From the NCBI RefSeq assembly GCF_027111355.2, contig NZ_CP114291.2, positions 3,410,001 to 3,474,000 on the forward strand: a stretch of DNA of 64,000 bases, given 5' to 3'. The notes under the pieces were generated by a model. It was given only the letters and a program-made list of their open reading frames with translations, searched no databases and was not told where the DNA came from. Shown here in pieces: positions 1 through 9,403 of the stretch. Within the stretch, counting starts at the first letter, position 1. Every line of letters begins with the position of its first letter. Source of the stretch: Flavobacterium eburneipallidum (GTDB lineage Bacteria > Bacteroidota > Bacteroidia > Flavobacteriales > Flavobacteriaceae). Made by a program: the position numbers and the translations under genes.

Positions 1-1
1 T

Positions 2-3000
2 GAAATTATAATTGTTGCAGATCCAGTAATTTCATCGCAACCGTTAGCATCACAAACGGTTTGTCAAAGTGCAGCAGCTTCAGATTTAGAAGTTGCCGTT
101 TCTGGCGGAATTGGCACAACTTATTCCTATCAATGGTATTCGAACACTAGCAATAATACTACATCTGGAACAGCAATCCTTGGGGCTACAAATGCTACTT
201 ATACTCCAATTACTTCCTCTGTTGGTACTCTTTATTATTATTGTGTCATTACTCAAGCTGCAGGTTCAGGTTGTAATGCAACTAGTGCTACTGCAGAAGT
301 TATCGTAAATTTAGCTCCAACATTTACATCACAACCTGCATCGAGTACGATTTGTGTAGGTCAAACACCAACTCTTTTAAGTGTAAGTTATACCAATGGC
401 GTTGGAAGTCCAACCTACCAATGGTATTCCAATACAACCAATTCAACAACAGGAAGTACTGCAATAGCTAATGCTACAAACGCAAGTTATAGTCCACCAA
501 ATACAGCAACAGGAACGTTATATTATTATTGCATTATCACTTTGCCAACAGGAGGATGTTCCAATTTAACTTCTGATTTTACCACGGTTACCATTAATCC
601 AAATCCTGTGATTTCGAATAAAACGGCTGTAATTTGTAGCAGTAAAAACTTTGTAATTGCACCAGTCAATTCAGGTTCCGAAATTGTGCCTGCTGGAACA
701 ACATATACTTGGACGAATCCTGCTATTTCTCCAGCTGGTTCTATAACTGGAGCATCGGCTCAATCGACAGCACAGACTGAAATCAATCAAACTTTAATCA
801 ACACGACGACTAGTCCTGCGACAGTTACTTATACCGTTACGCCACTTTCAGGAAATTGTCCAGGAGTTGACTTTACAATAGTAGTTACTGTAAACCCAGC
901 GATTTCTGCGAATGTTACTGCAAGTAATAGTACTTGTTTTAGTGCCAATAACGGAAGTATTCAAACCAATATCACAGGTGGAATTCCTTTCAGTTCGGGT
1001 AATCCTTATCAAATAGCTTGGACAGGACCCAATGGATTTACGTCTTCACAGCCAAACATTTCGAATCTAGCACCTGGTGATTACAATCTTTCGGTAACCG
1101 ATCAAGGAGGTTGCCCGATTAATGAAACTTATAGGATTACAGAACCTCAAGACATCATCATTACCACCAATTTAGAAAAAGACATCAGCTGTTTTAATGC
1201 TGCCAATGGCGAAATCCAAATCACCATAACTGGAGGAACTTTAAATTATACTATCGCATGGACAAGAAACGGATTGCCTTTTGCGATTACAGAAGACATA
1301 TCCAATTTAAGTCCAGGAACTTATATGGTTACGGTTTCAGATGCTAATACTTGTGGTCCAAAAACAGCCAATTTTACCATAACCGAACCTCCTATTTTGG
1401 CAGTTAGTTTAGGTAGCCAAACGAACATTTTGTGTTTTGGGCAAGCAACAGGAGCTATCAATGTGAATGTCACTGGCGGAACATTGCCATACACTTATGC
1501 TTGGACAAGCCCAAATGGTTTTACTGGTGCTACAGAAGATTTAACAGCTCTCGTTGCAGGAACTTATAATTTAATCGTTACCGATGCTTTGGGTTGCATC
1601 CAAAATTTATCGGTTACATTAACACAAAATCCAGAAATTAAAATCACCGCAACCACTACTCCGATTGTTTGTTACGGCGATAACAATGCGTCTATTAGCA
1701 TTGTGGTTTCTGGAGGCGTTGCGCCATACAACATAGCGTGGAGTAATTTAGGAACAGGTACTTTTCAAAACAATCTTTCGGCTGGAGATTACACCATTAC
1801 GGTTACCGACACCAATAATTGTGTACAAACATTGCTGGTTAACATTCCTGAAGCACCTATTTTTACCGTCAATCCAGTAGTGAGAAACATCAGTTGTTTT
1901 GGAGCGAATAACGGAAGTATTGCCCTGAATTTTGTTGGAGGAATTGCGCCTGTAACCTTGACTTGGAATGATGGAGCTGTGACTGGAACTACCCGGAATA
2001 ATTTGGGTCCTGGAACTTATACAGTAACCATAGTTGATAGTAAACCCTGTACGATTGTTAGAACTTTTACCATTTTAGAACCTCAACCTCTTGTACTCTC
2101 TGACAATACTACAGATGCTTTGGATTGTAATAATGCCAATACAGGAGCTATAAATCTTCTCGTTTCTGGAGGTTCTGCTCCATTTACTTATGCTTGGTCA
2201 AACGGGGCAACCACCGAGGATCTGATCAATATTTCAGCAGGAAATTATTTGGTTACTGTAACCGATGCTAACGGTTGTAGCAGACAAGCCCAATTCAGTA
2301 TCAACCGTCCGCCACCAATAGTTACTGGAGTAGTAACGCAAACGGATTTTGATTGCGATGCCAAAACAGTCAGACAAACCTTTGTGGCCAATGTTTCGGG
2401 TGGATTGCCTCCTTATAATTTGACTTGGTCAAGCGGAACGGTTAGCGGAGCGAATAACGAAATAATGAATACCACCCAAAACGGAGCAGTAATTTTATCA
2501 GTAACTGATAAATTAGGCTGTCAATCCAATTATAGTTTTAATGTTGCTATTCCAACATTGGGAACACCTTCATTCAATACCAATTCCTTTGCTTACACTA
2601 CTTACGGAACCTATTCGATAAACGACCCGATACAATTTACCAATACTGCTACAGGAGATTACACCAGTGTTTCTTGGGATTTTGGCGATGGAAGCGTATC
2701 GAACGAAGAAAATCCTGTTCACACTTTTGTAAAAGAACAAAGTTATGTGGTAGTTCAAACCGTGATTTATCCTTTTGGATGTGTATATAAAAACACCGTG
2801 ACTTTACAAATTGACAAAGGCTATGATTTGATTGCTCCAAATGGTTTCACACCCAACAATGATGGCATCAACGACACTTTCAAACCCGTTTTCAAAGGAT
2901 TAAAATCAATAGACTTGAATGTATATGACACTTGGGGAGAATTAATTTATTCCGAAAAAGGAGAAACTTTAAGAGGTTGGGACGGAAAAATAAAAGGAAA

Positions 3001-3097
3001 AGAATCCGAAAATGGAAATTACTATTTCAAAGTGAGCGGAGTTACTTTTTACGGTGCTACTATCAATCTAAACGGTCCTTTTACACTCATCAAATAA
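2..3097 (+). CDS. SprB-repeat adhesin with type B T9SS C-terminal domain (5' end outside window)
   Basis: The frame is open from the first bases of the window, so the true start lies to the left and this is the C-terminal ~1030 residues of a larger secreted protein. The order is PKD/Ig-like repeats with a WYSN motif, then about seven SprB-type repeats of ~80 residues (each with a Cys near an N-rich turn, a GG and an aromatic-Trp pair, roughly 900-2500), a PKD domain containing WDFGDG (about 2640-2790), and a final gliding-motility-associated domain starting near APNGFTPNNDGIND. That last domain is the type B signal that sends proteins through T9SS to the cell surface. The porP/sprF-like gene starts 10 bp downstream, the usual partner of such adhesins. 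Role in adhesion or gliding is inferred from family knowledge. Confidence 0.9.
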   Translation, partial: EIIIVADPVISSQPLASQTVCQSAAASDLEVAVSGGIGTTYSYQWYSNTSNNTTSGTAILGATNATYTPITSSVGTLYYYCVITQAAGSGCNATSATAEVIVNLAPTFTSQPASSTICVGQTPTLLSVSYTNGVGSPTYQWYSNTTNSTTGSTAIANATNASYSPPNTATGTLYYYCIITLPTGGCSNLTSDFTTVTINPNPVISNKTAVICSSKNFVIAPVNSGSEIVPAGTTYTWTNPAISPAGSITGASAQSTAQTEINQTLINTTTSPATVTYTVTPLSGNCPGVDFTIVVTVNPAISANVTASNSTCFSANNGSIQTNITGGIPFSSGNPYQIAWTGPNGFTSSQPNISNLAPGDYNLSVTDQGGCPINETYRITEPQDIIITTNLEKDISCFNAANGEIQITITGGTLNYTIAWTRNGLPFAITEDISNLSPGTYMVTVSDANTCGPKTANFTITEPPILAVSLGSQTNILCFGQATGAINVNVTGGTLPYTYAWTSPNGFTGATEDLTALVAGTYNLIVTDALGCIQNLSVTLTQNPEIKITATTTPIVCYGDNNASISIVVSGGVAPYNIAWSNLGTGTFQNNLSAGDYTITVTDTNNCVQTLLVNIPEAPIFTVNPVVRNISCFGANNGSIALNFVGGIAPVTLTWNDGAVTGTTRNNLGPGTYTVTIVDSKPCTIVRTFTILEPQPLVLSDNTTDALDCNNANTGAINLLVSGGSAPFTYAWSNGATTEDLINISAGNYLVTVTDANGCSRQAQFSINRPPPIVTGVVTQTDFDCDAKTVRQTFVANVSGGLPPYNLTWSSGTVSGANNEIMNTTQNGAVILSVTDKLGCQSNYSFNVAIPTLGTPSFNTNSFAYTTYGTYSINDPIQFTNTATGDYTSVSWDFGDGSVSNEENPVHTFVKEQSYVVVQTVIYPFGCVYKNTVTLQIDKGYDLIAPNGFTPNNDGINDTFKPVFKGLKSIDLNVYDTWGELIYSEKGETLRGWDGKIKGKESENGNYYFKVSGVTFYGATINLNGPFTLIK

Positions 3098-3107
3098 GAA
3101 TTTCATC

Positions 3108-4103
3108 ATGAAAATAAAATCACTAATCCTATTCTTTTTTCTTGGACTTTCTTCTGTTGTAAAAGCCCAAGATCCTATTTTTACCCAATATTTCATGGTT
3201 CCTGAAACGTTGAATCCTGGCTTTACCGGTTTTATGGAAACCACAACAGCAGGAATTTTGCACAGAACTCAATGGCCTGATTTGAATTTCAGAGTCGATA
3301 CCGATTATGCTTTTATCAATAGTTGGTTCGACGAAGCCAATAGCGGTGTGGGAATAAGCATTCTAAATCACCGAGAAAAATTCACCGATTACAATTTTAC
3401 CACTGCCAATATTAATTATGCGTATCGAGTACAATTGAACGACAATTGGTTTTTTAGACCCGCCATACAAATTGGTTTTGGTAACAAATCGTATGGATTT
3501 CAGAATATTATTTTAGAAGACCAAATCAATATTGGGCAAGGAATAATCAATCCAACCAGTGTCGATCCGCTACTGTTAAATAACAAAATCAACTTTTTCG
3601 ATTTCTCGGCAGGAATGCTTTTTAATAATGAAGAAGCTTGGTTTGGAGCCTCATTAAAACACATCAACAAACCCAATATTTCCTATGCAGGCGAAGGAAA
3701 TCTCCCACTGGAAATGTTTTTTTCTGCCAATGCGGGATACGAATTTCTTCTAGGAGATTACATCGACATTACCTATTTTCCGTATGAAACCAAAATGCTT
3801 CTAACCACCAATTTCATGAGTCAAGGCGAGTACAGCCGATGGGATTTTGGAACGGGATTAGTCTTCAAAAGATTCTTTTTTGGCGTAAGTGCAGCCACAA
3901 ATCCTGGTAAAAAAGCTATGAACAGTCATTTTCTAACTTCGATTAACGCCTTTGGAGGATTGCAATACGAACATTTTAAATTTGGGTATTCGTATGATTT
4001 CAACACTTCAAAAATCGGTAAAACTGGTGGGGTTTATGAACTTTCGGTAATTTATCAGTTTGATTTAGAACCAAGGTGTTTTGGTTGTCCTAATTATTAT
4101 TAA
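3108..4103 (+). CDS. PorP/SprF family T9SS membrane protein
   Basis: This 331-residue protein has a signal peptide ending near VVKAQDP and the family opening PIFTQYFMVPETLNPGFTG, followed by alternating aromatic/polar strands typical of an outer-membrane beta barrel. PorP/SprF proteins act in type IX secretion and are often encoded immediately after large type B cargo proteins, where they are thought to help deliver or anchor that cargo. Here it starts 10 bp after the stop of a type B adhesin, so co-transcription is likely. The C-terminus carries a short Cys pair (RCFGCPNYY), seen in some relatives. Family assignment is firm; cargo pairing is inferred from adjacency. Confidence 0.9.
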   Translation: MKIKSLILFFFLGLSSVVKAQDPIFTQYFMVPETLNPGFTGFMETTTAGILHRTQWPDLNFRVDTDYAFINSWFDEANSGVGISILNHREKFTDYNFTTANINYAYRVQLNDNWFFRPAIQIGFGNKSYGFQNIILEDQINIGQGIINPTSVDPLLLNNKINFFDFSAGMLFNNEEAWFGASLKHINKPNISYAGEGNLPLEMFFSANAGYEFLLGDYIDITYFPYETKMLLTTNFMSQGEYSRWDFGTGLVFKRFFFGVSAATNPGKKAMNSHFLTSINAFGGLQYEHFKFGYSYDFNTSKIGKTGGVYELSVIYQFDLEPRCFGCPNYY

Positions 4104-4558
4104 CAAATAAGAGTAAAGATTGCCCAAAAAAAGTAAACACAAATTTCACGAATTTTCACGAATTCAATTGGTTTTAAATTACACCAATTTATTTTTATTT
4201 TTCTACTGGTTTTTGTGTAAAAACAAACTTGAGATAAATTTAAACCACACTTCAGCTTCGTTCAGTGCAGGCTAGAATTGATATTAAAATCATTAAAAAG
4301 AACGTCATAGAAAATATTTTTTCACATAATAACTATGTAAACTATATAAAAGTGAAACTTTCTAAAATTAAATCTACAACTCTACAATAAGATCTATGTG
4401 GTTAAAACTTCCACAATATTACCCGTAGAACCCTATTTTTAATAATTGGTGTTGATTTGTACAATTTTTGGCTAAAAATTTCAAAAAGCAATGGCTCATT
4501 CTTAACTCTTTTATTTTAAATTGCAGTACTTCCAATACTAAATTTTTGGAATCCATTC
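4104..4558. other. Intergenic stretch with a degenerate CACGAATT repeat
   Basis: This AT-rich stretch holds no convincing gene. Near 4137-4165 it contains two overlapping copies of the word TTTCACGAATT, resembling the repeats around the GxxExxY gene at 8.9 kb, followed by a small AATTGGT/ACCAATT hairpin at about 4165-4190. Around 4250-4275 a short CTTCAGCTTCGTTCAGTGCAGG-like segment, richer in GC than its surroundings, may be a remnant of a dispersed repeat. No clear terminator follows the upstream gene. The downstream gene reads away from this region, so a promoter for glpD should lie here, but I see no perfect TAnnTTTG element. Confidence 0.5.
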
Positions 4559-6142
4559 ATGAAACGATCCGAACAACTAACCCAACTGCAACAAACCCAA
4601 AATTGGGATATCATCATCATTGGCGGTGGTGCCAGCGGATTAGGCACTGCAATTGATGCCGCCAGCAGAGGTTTGAAAACGGTTTTATTCGAAGCCACTG
4701 ATTTTGCCAAAGGAACTTCCAGCCGAAGCACCAAATTAGTACACGGTGGTGTTCGGTATTTAGAGCAAGGCAATATTGCTTTGGTTCGGGAAGCTCTGAA
4801 AGAAAGAGGAATTATGGCTAAAAACGCTGGTCATTTGGTCAAAAACCAATCTTTTGTTATTCCGAACTATAATTGGTGGGGAGGTTATTTTTATACAATC
4901 GGACTTAAAATTTATGATTTGTTAGCCGGAAGTTTGAGCCTTGGCAAATCCGAGTATATTTCGAAAGCAAAAACCATAGAATTACTTCCGACGGTTAATC
5001 AAAACGGATTGCGAAACGGTGTAATTTATCACGATGGACAGTTTGATGATGCCCGATTAGCAATCAATTTGGCACAAACGGCTGTTGAAAATGGTGCTTG
5101 TGTTTTAAATTATATTAAAGTAGTCGAACTGTTGAAAGACAGCCATCATAAAATCATTGGAGTTGTTGCAGAAGATCAGGAATCGGGTGAGCGATATGAA
5201 ATAAAAGGGACTGCAATTATTAATGCGACAGGCGTTTTCCTCAATTCGATTATGAAGATGAATGACAAAGTGTATAAAAAATACATTGTGCCGAGTCAGG
5301 GGATTCATTTGGTTTTTGACCAATCGTTTTTGCCAAGTAATAATGCTTTGATGATTCCAAAAACAAGTGATAGCAGAGTGCTTTTTGCTGTGCCTTGGCA
5401 CGACAAAATCGTCGTAGGAACGACTGATACTTTAATGAAAAGCCACAGTCTAGAACCCATTGCTACTGAAGAAGAAATACAATTCGTCCTCGAAACGGCT
5501 CAAGATTTTTTATCCAAAAAACCAACTAGAGCGGATGTTTTATCTGTTTTCGCTGGATTGAGACCGCTGGCAGCTCCCGAAGAAAAAGGGCAAAGCACCA
5601 AGGAAGTTTCCCGAAGCCACAAAATCATTGTTTCGGAAACGGGATTGATTACCATCACTGGCGGAAAATGGACTACCTACCGAAAAATGGCGGAAGAACT
5701 GATTGACAAAGCGATTGCTGTTCATCATCTACCCAAATCCATTTGCAAAACGGAGCATCTTCCTATTCACGGCAACAAACCAACTACTGATTTAGATCGG
5801 GAAAATCATCTTTATATTTACGGAACGGATAGTGCTGAAATTTTGAAGTTACAGGAAGAAGAACCCGAGTTAAAAGAGAAACTGCATCCTGATTACGATT
5901 ACACGCTTGCCGAAGTGGTTTGGGCAATTCGATATGAAATGGCTAGAACAATAGATGATATTTTAGCAAGACGGGTGCGACTGCTTTTTTTAGATGCAAG
6001 AGTTGCAATAGCTTGTTCTGAAAAAGTGGGTGAATTATTGGCGAAAGAATTAGGTTATGATGCAACTTGGAAAGAAAATCAAATTGCTGATTTTAAAGCG
6101 TTGGCTAATGGTTTTTTGTTGAAGGAGTTTCGGATAGAATAA
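4559..6142 (+). CDS. glpD: Aerobic glycerol-3-phosphate dehydrogenase
   Basis: The 527-residue product starts with a canonical FAD-binding fold: IIIGGGASGLGTAID around residues 19-33, then TSSRSTKLVHGGVRYLEQGN, the signature of the family. It oxidises sn-glycerol 3-phosphate to dihydroxyacetone phosphate and passes electrons to the quinone pool from the inner face of the membrane. The C-terminal half has the capping domain (TLAEVVWAIRYEMARTIDDILARR). Length matches the family. No glpF or glpK neighbour is visible, so it stands alone here. The ATG at 4559 places the Rossmann motif at the expected distance from the N-terminus. Confidence 0.95.
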   Translation: MKRSEQLTQLQQTQNWDIIIIGGGASGLGTAIDAASRGLKTVLFEATDFAKGTSSRSTKLVHGGVRYLEQGNIALVREALKERGIMAKNAGHLVKNQSFVIPNYNWWGGYFYTIGLKIYDLLAGSLSLGKSEYISKAKTIELLPTVNQNGLRNGVIYHDGQFDDARLAINLAQTAVENGACVLNYIKVVELLKDSHHKIIGVVAEDQESGERYEIKGTAIINATGVFLNSIMKMNDKVYKKYIVPSQGIHLVFDQSFLPSNNALMIPKTSDSRVLFAVPWHDKIVVGTTDTLMKSHSLEPIATEEEIQFVLETAQDFLSKKPTRADVLSVFAGLRPLAAPEEKGQSTKEVSRSHKIIVSETGLITITGGKWTTYRKMAEELIDKAIAVHHLPKSICKTEHLPIHGNKPTTDLDRENHLYIYGTDSAEILKLQEEEPELKEKLHPDYDYTLAEVVWAIRYEMARTIDDILARRVRLLFLDARVAIACSEKVGELLAKELGYDATWKENQIADFKALANGFLLKEFRIE

Positions 6143-6267
6143 CAGGAAAGAGGTTTGCTATTAATGCCAAATCATTCCAAATACAAAACCAACTTTACAT
6201 TATACCTATTTCCTAAAAACGCTGTAGCTATTGGCAGAACTGCTTTTGGCTATCTTTCCTTTCAAGT

Positions 6268-6834
6268 TTAGCAACCACAAGAGCTTTTTTCATTTATATT
6301 TCTCTTTTTATTTTTTCGTATGATTTTTACAATCTTAAAAGCCTCATCATTTTCTCTTATTTCAACCATCCCAAATTGTTTGATAATGATATGGTTTTTT
6401 GTTTTGTAAAACTCATACTTTTTACCATCAATCAGTGTGTCTTTCACTCTGTAATAATTTTCTTTATCTGCTGAATTTAAAACATACTCGTCAAAACCAA
6501 AATAACTTTTTGGATTTTCTAAATTTTGTATCCCCATTACTAATGAATCTTTATCACCATAAAAAGCAATTTCAATTCCATCTTCACAAGCTCCACATTT
6601 ATATAGTGCAGAATAACTTTTAGTGTGATTAATTTCAAATCTATTTACAGTAATAGTTTTATACGAATTGTTATTACTTTTAAATATCAATTGATCACCT
6701 TGATGATATGGAAACCATTCGAAATAAGTAGGATTTAGTTTGTCACAACTTTCAGTTAAAAAAAAATTGAACCCCAAGAGAATTATTGTAATTATTGCGA
6801 TACATACTAAAATTATTACTTTCAATGTTTTCAT
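6268..6834 (-). CDS. Membrane-anchored protein of unknown function
   Basis: I do not recognise this 188-residue protein. It opens with a single hydrophobic segment (residues ~4-27), which is either an uncleaved membrane anchor or a signal peptide; a Cys follows at about residue 30 (TESCDKL) but the preceding residues do not form a good lipobox. The remainder is soluble and Lys/Asn-rich, has a Cys pair KCGACEDG in the middle and ends in SSCGC. It is convergent with glpD and has no operon partner. Base composition is lower in GC than neighbouring housekeeping genes. Confidence 0.75.
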   Translation of the reverse strand: MKTLKVIILVCIAIITIILLGFNFFLTESCDKLNPTYFEWFPYHQGDQLIFKSNNNSYKTITVNRFEINHTKSYSALYKCGACEDGIEIAFYGDKDSLVMGIQNLENPKSYFGFDEYVLNSADKENYYRVKDTLIDGKKYEFYKTKNHIIIKQFGMVEIRENDEAFKIVKIIRKNKKRNINEKSSCGC

Positions 6835-7106
6835 TAAAGTTTCAATATTATTTATGGTCTTTAAAGGAATTTGACAAAAATTAAGGTATTGAATTTACGA
6901 TTTTGTGATAGCATTTTTGCCAACTGCCAACTACCCAAATTGAAGGTTGGCAAAGGTCTGTCTCACCTTTTGTTTTTTTCAAATATATTGTTTTTTTTTC
7001 TTACAAAGAATCAAAAGTATTTTTTATTTGTTGACCACATTAATAAAGATTTATTAAGAAAACAAACTTCATTTGTAAAACAAAATATGATTCTGAAAAC
7101 GAATAC

Positions 7107-7245
7107 CCTAGCCCCGATTGCAGTGGAAAGCCCGGAGCAAAAAAAGTAAAGTTTCCTGTTCTAAAAAAGCGACCAACGGAAGCTCTTTTTAGAACAGGAA
7201 ACTTTACTTTTTTTTGTGAGGACTTGTAACGGAAAGCGGGACACG
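7107..7245 (+). ncRNA. Candidate Flavo-1-type structured RNA with a long inserted hairpin
   Basis: The segment opens with TAGCCCCGATTGCAGTGGAA and closes with TAACGGAAAGCGGGAC. From memory, this pair of conserved blocks (AGCCCCGA... and ...AGCGGGA) brackets a variable hairpin in the Flavo-1 RNA motif of flavobacteria. CCCG in the 5' block can pair with CGGG in the 3' block, closing a multistem structure. Between them lies a perfect 29-bp stem (7139-7167 with 7186-7214) and an 18-nt loop, flanked by A and T runs. Orientation follows the order of the two blocks. Function of the motif is unknown. A covariance-model search would settle the assignment; the alternative is an unusual bidirectional terminator. 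Confidence 0.55.
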
Positions 7246-7310
7246 AGCGACAGCGAACTGGCGAAGCAATAGCTTCTTGATAAAATACTGTTAAATCTGC
7301 GTCTGACATC

Positions 7311-7342
7311 TTGTCATATTTATTCAAATAATCGTATCTTTA
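7311..7342 (+). promoter_or_regulatory. Promoter for miaB
   Basis: TTG at 7311-7313, a 21-base spacer and TATCTTTA at 7335-7342 match the Flavobacterium pattern TTG-N17-23-TAnnTTTG with one mismatch in the last base. The ATG of miaB follows about 32 bases after the -7 element. Confidence 0.55.
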
Positions 7343-7374
7343 CCCCCTATTAAAACACACTTCTAAAAGTGACT

Positions 7375-8820
7375 ATGGAAAAGATTATTGAAGAAAGTAA
7401 GCAGGGCGAAAGTCTTGTTTTAGAACATAAGCCAGAAAATACCAAAAAACTATTTATAGAAAGTTACGGCTGTGCGATGAATTTTTCGGACAGTGAAATC
7501 GTGGCTTCCATCCTATCATCAAACGGATACAACACGACGCAGACTTTGGAAGAAGCCGATTTGGTTTTGGTCAATACCTGTTCAATTCGTGATAAAGCGG
7601 AACAAACCATTCGCAAACGTTTGGAGAAATACAATGCTGTAAAGAGAATCAATCCATCGATGAAAGTTGGGGTTTTGGGCTGTATGGCAGAACGTTTGAA
7701 AGAGAAATTTCTGGACGAAGAGAAAATTGTCGATATGGTTGTGGGCCCTGATGCTTACAAGGATTTACCTAATTTATTGGCAGAAGTGGAAGAAGGCCGG
7801 GATGCCATAAATGTGATTTTGTCGAAAGATGAAACTTATGGCGATATTTCTCCGGTTCGATTGATGAGCAACGGGATTACAGCTTTGGTTTCTATCACTC
7901 GTGGTTGCGATAATATGTGTACGTTTTGTGTGGTTCCTTTTACTCGTGGACGTGAACGCAGTCGTGAACCGCAAAGTATTATGACGGAAATTCAGGATTT
8001 GTGGAGCAAAGGTTTTAAGGAAATTACGCTTTTGGGACAAAATGTGGATAGTTACTTATGGTATGGTGGTGGATTGAAAAAAGATTTTGTCAACGCTACC
8101 GAAATGCAAAAAGCAACTGCTGTTGATTTTGACCAATTATTAGAAATGGTAGCTGTTGGTTTTCCTAAAATGCGTATTCGTTTTTCGACTTCTAATCCGC
8201 AAGATATGCACGAAAGTGTGTTGCACGTGATTGCGAAATACAATAATATTTGCAAACACATTCATTTGCCTGTTCAGTCAGGAAGCAACCGAATTCTGAA
8301 GGAAATGAATCGTTTGCACACTCGCGAAGAGTATATGACTTTGATTGATAAAATCAGAGCGATTATTCCAAACGCTTCGATTTCGCAGGACATGATTGCC
8401 GGTTTCCCTACCGAAACGGAAGAAGATCATCAGGATACTTTGAGTTTGATGGAGTATGTGAAATATAATTTTGGTTATATGTATTCGTATTCGGAACGTC
8501 CGGGAACTTTGGCAGGAAGAAAAATGGAAGATGATGTCGCAGAAGAAACAAAAGCAAGGAGATTACAGGAAATTGTCGATTTGCAACAGAAAAACTCCTG
8601 GTTCCGAAGTGAAGAATTCATTGGTCAGACGGTAGAAGTTTTGGTGGAGAAAGTTTCAAAGAAATCGGCAGCAGAGTTTTCTGGAAGAAATTCGCAAAGT
8701 ATTACAGTCGTTTTCCCAAAAGAGAATTATAAAATTGGGGATTTTGTAAATGTAAAAATCACAAGCTGCACCAGCGGAACTTTAAAAGGGGAAGCAGTTG
8801 GCTATTCTGAAATGAATTAA
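7375..8820 (+). CDS. miaB: tRNA-2-methylthio-N6-dimethylallyladenosine synthase
   Basis: This 481-residue enzyme adds the 2-methylthio group to i6A37 in tRNAs reading UNN codons. It has the N-terminal UPF0004 domain with three Fe-S cysteines (SYGCAMN, NTCSIR, VLGCMAER), the radical SAM motif GCDNMCTFC (CxxxCxxC), the MiaB marker TRGRERSREP, and a C-terminal TRAM domain. I prefer the ATG at 7375 over the in-frame GTG at 7369, because the GTG adds only two residues and the ATG gives the family N-terminus MEKIIEESKQG. A promoter-like TTG-N21-TATCTTTA lies just upstream. Confidence 0.96.
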   Translation: MEKIIEESKQGESLVLEHKPENTKKLFIESYGCAMNFSDSEIVASILSSNGYNTTQTLEEADLVLVNTCSIRDKAEQTIRKRLEKYNAVKRINPSMKVGVLGCMAERLKEKFLDEEKIVDMVVGPDAYKDLPNLLAEVEEGRDAINVILSKDETYGDISPVRLMSNGITALVSITRGCDNMCTFCVVPFTRGRERSREPQSIMTEIQDLWSKGFKEITLLGQNVDSYLWYGGGLKKDFVNATEMQKATAVDFDQLLEMVAVGFPKMRIRFSTSNPQDMHESVLHVIAKYNNICKHIHLPVQSGSNRILKEMNRLHTREEYMTLIDKIRAIIPNASISQDMIAGFPTETEEDHQDTLSLMEYVKYNFGYMYSYSERPGTLAGRKMEDDVAEETKARRLQEIVDLQQKNSWFRSEEFIGQTVEVLVEKVSKKSAAEFSGRNSQSITVVFPKENYKIGDFVNVKITSCTSGTLKGEAVGYSEMN

Positions 8821-8825
8821 GAAAG

Positions 8826-8864
8826 TTAGCCACGAATTTCACGAATGAACACTAATTTTTAATT
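8826..8864 (+). repeat. Left arm of a 39-nt perfect inverted repeat around the GxxExxY gene
   Basis: Begins TTAGCCACGAATTTCACGAA and is the exact reverse complement of 9365-9403 over 39 bases. It contains a short internal direct repeat (CACGAAT twice) and lies 6 bases after the stop of miaB. Confidence 0.9.
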
Positions 8865-8896
8865 TTTATTAATTACACTAATTAGCAATATTAAAT

Positions 8897-9268
8897 ATGG
8901 ATTTATACAAACATGAAGAATATTATAAAATAATTGGTTTATGTATGGAAGTTCACAGAGTACTTGGTGGCGGATTATTAGAAGCTGTATATAAAGAAGC
9001 TCTAGAAATTGAATTTAAGAATCATGGTATCTCTTATGAAAGGGAAAAAGAATTCAAAATTTACTATAAAGAATCGCTATTACAAAAAAGATTTTACGCA
9101 GATTTCGTAGTATGTGATGATATCATTTTAGAAGTAAAAGCTACAAAATTAATAATTGACGAAAACATTGCTCAAACATTAAATTATTTAGCAATCACTA
9201 AAAACAAACTAGGAATAATTGCAAATTTTAGTACAAAATCTTTGCAACAAAAAAGGATAGTTTTATAG
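8897..9268 (+). CDS. GxxExxY family protein (PD-(D/E)XK-like)
   Basis: The 123-residue product carries the defining motif GGLLEAVYKEAL (G-x-x-E-x-x-Y) near residues 26-37, and downstream FYADFVV and IILEVKA, which together fit the D...ExK core of the PD-(D/E)XK nuclease fold. GxxExxY proteins are widespread in Bacteroidota; their physiological role is not established. The gene sits alone between two perfect 39-nt inverted repeats (8826-8864 and 9365-9403), as if the whole unit were a cassette inserted between miaB and the sigma-54 activator gene. Base composition is more AT-rich than either neighbour. Nuclease activity is inferred from family fold only. Confidence 0.88.
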   Translation: MDLYKHEEYYKIIGLCMEVHRVLGGGLLEAVYKEALEIEFKNHGISYEREKEFKIYYKESLLQKRFYADFVVCDDIILEVKATKLIIDENIAQTLNYLAITKNKLGIIANFSTKSLQQKRIVL

Positions 9269-9364
9269 AAATAAAGGTAGAACACAAATTCACACGAAAA
9301 ATTAGCTTTTTTAATTTCAAAAATTCTTTGAGACAATTAAAATTCGTGTAATTCAATTTTAATT

Positions 9365-9403
9365 AATTAAAAATTAGTGTTCATTCGTGAAATTCGTGGC
9401 TAA
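9365..9403 (-). repeat. Right arm of the inverted repeat around the GxxExxY gene
   Basis: Exact reverse complement of 8826-8864 over 39 bases. The segment just inside (about 9330-9364, with GTGTAATTCAATTTT) also partly mirrors the left inner flank, so the similarity extends beyond the perfect block. It ends 12 bases before the next start codon. Confidence 0.9.

Larger units (their letters stand above)
6835..7374. other. Long intergenic stretch holding a structured RNA-like element and the miaB promoter
   Basis: About 540 bases without a credible gene. The left half (6835-7100) is very AT-rich with T-runs. The right half contains the Flavo-1-like element with a perfect 29-bp stem (listed separately), then a small GAAGC/GCTTC hairpin near 7263-7276 and a promoter for miaB. 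Open frames in both directions cross the element, but their residue patterns follow the hairpin rather than protein composition. Confidence 0.6.

Noticed and set aside
6871..7149. Plus-strand frame ahead of the structured element
   Set aside because: Non-ATG start, Phe/Leu-rich composition from T-runs, ends in the hairpin arm. No family or conserved look.
7040..7327. Minus-strand frame starting MNKYDKMSDADLTVFYQEA
   Set aside because: The first ~20 residues look protein-like, but the rest runs through the palindromic RNA-like element and loses any protein pattern. At most a gene remnant; not supportable.
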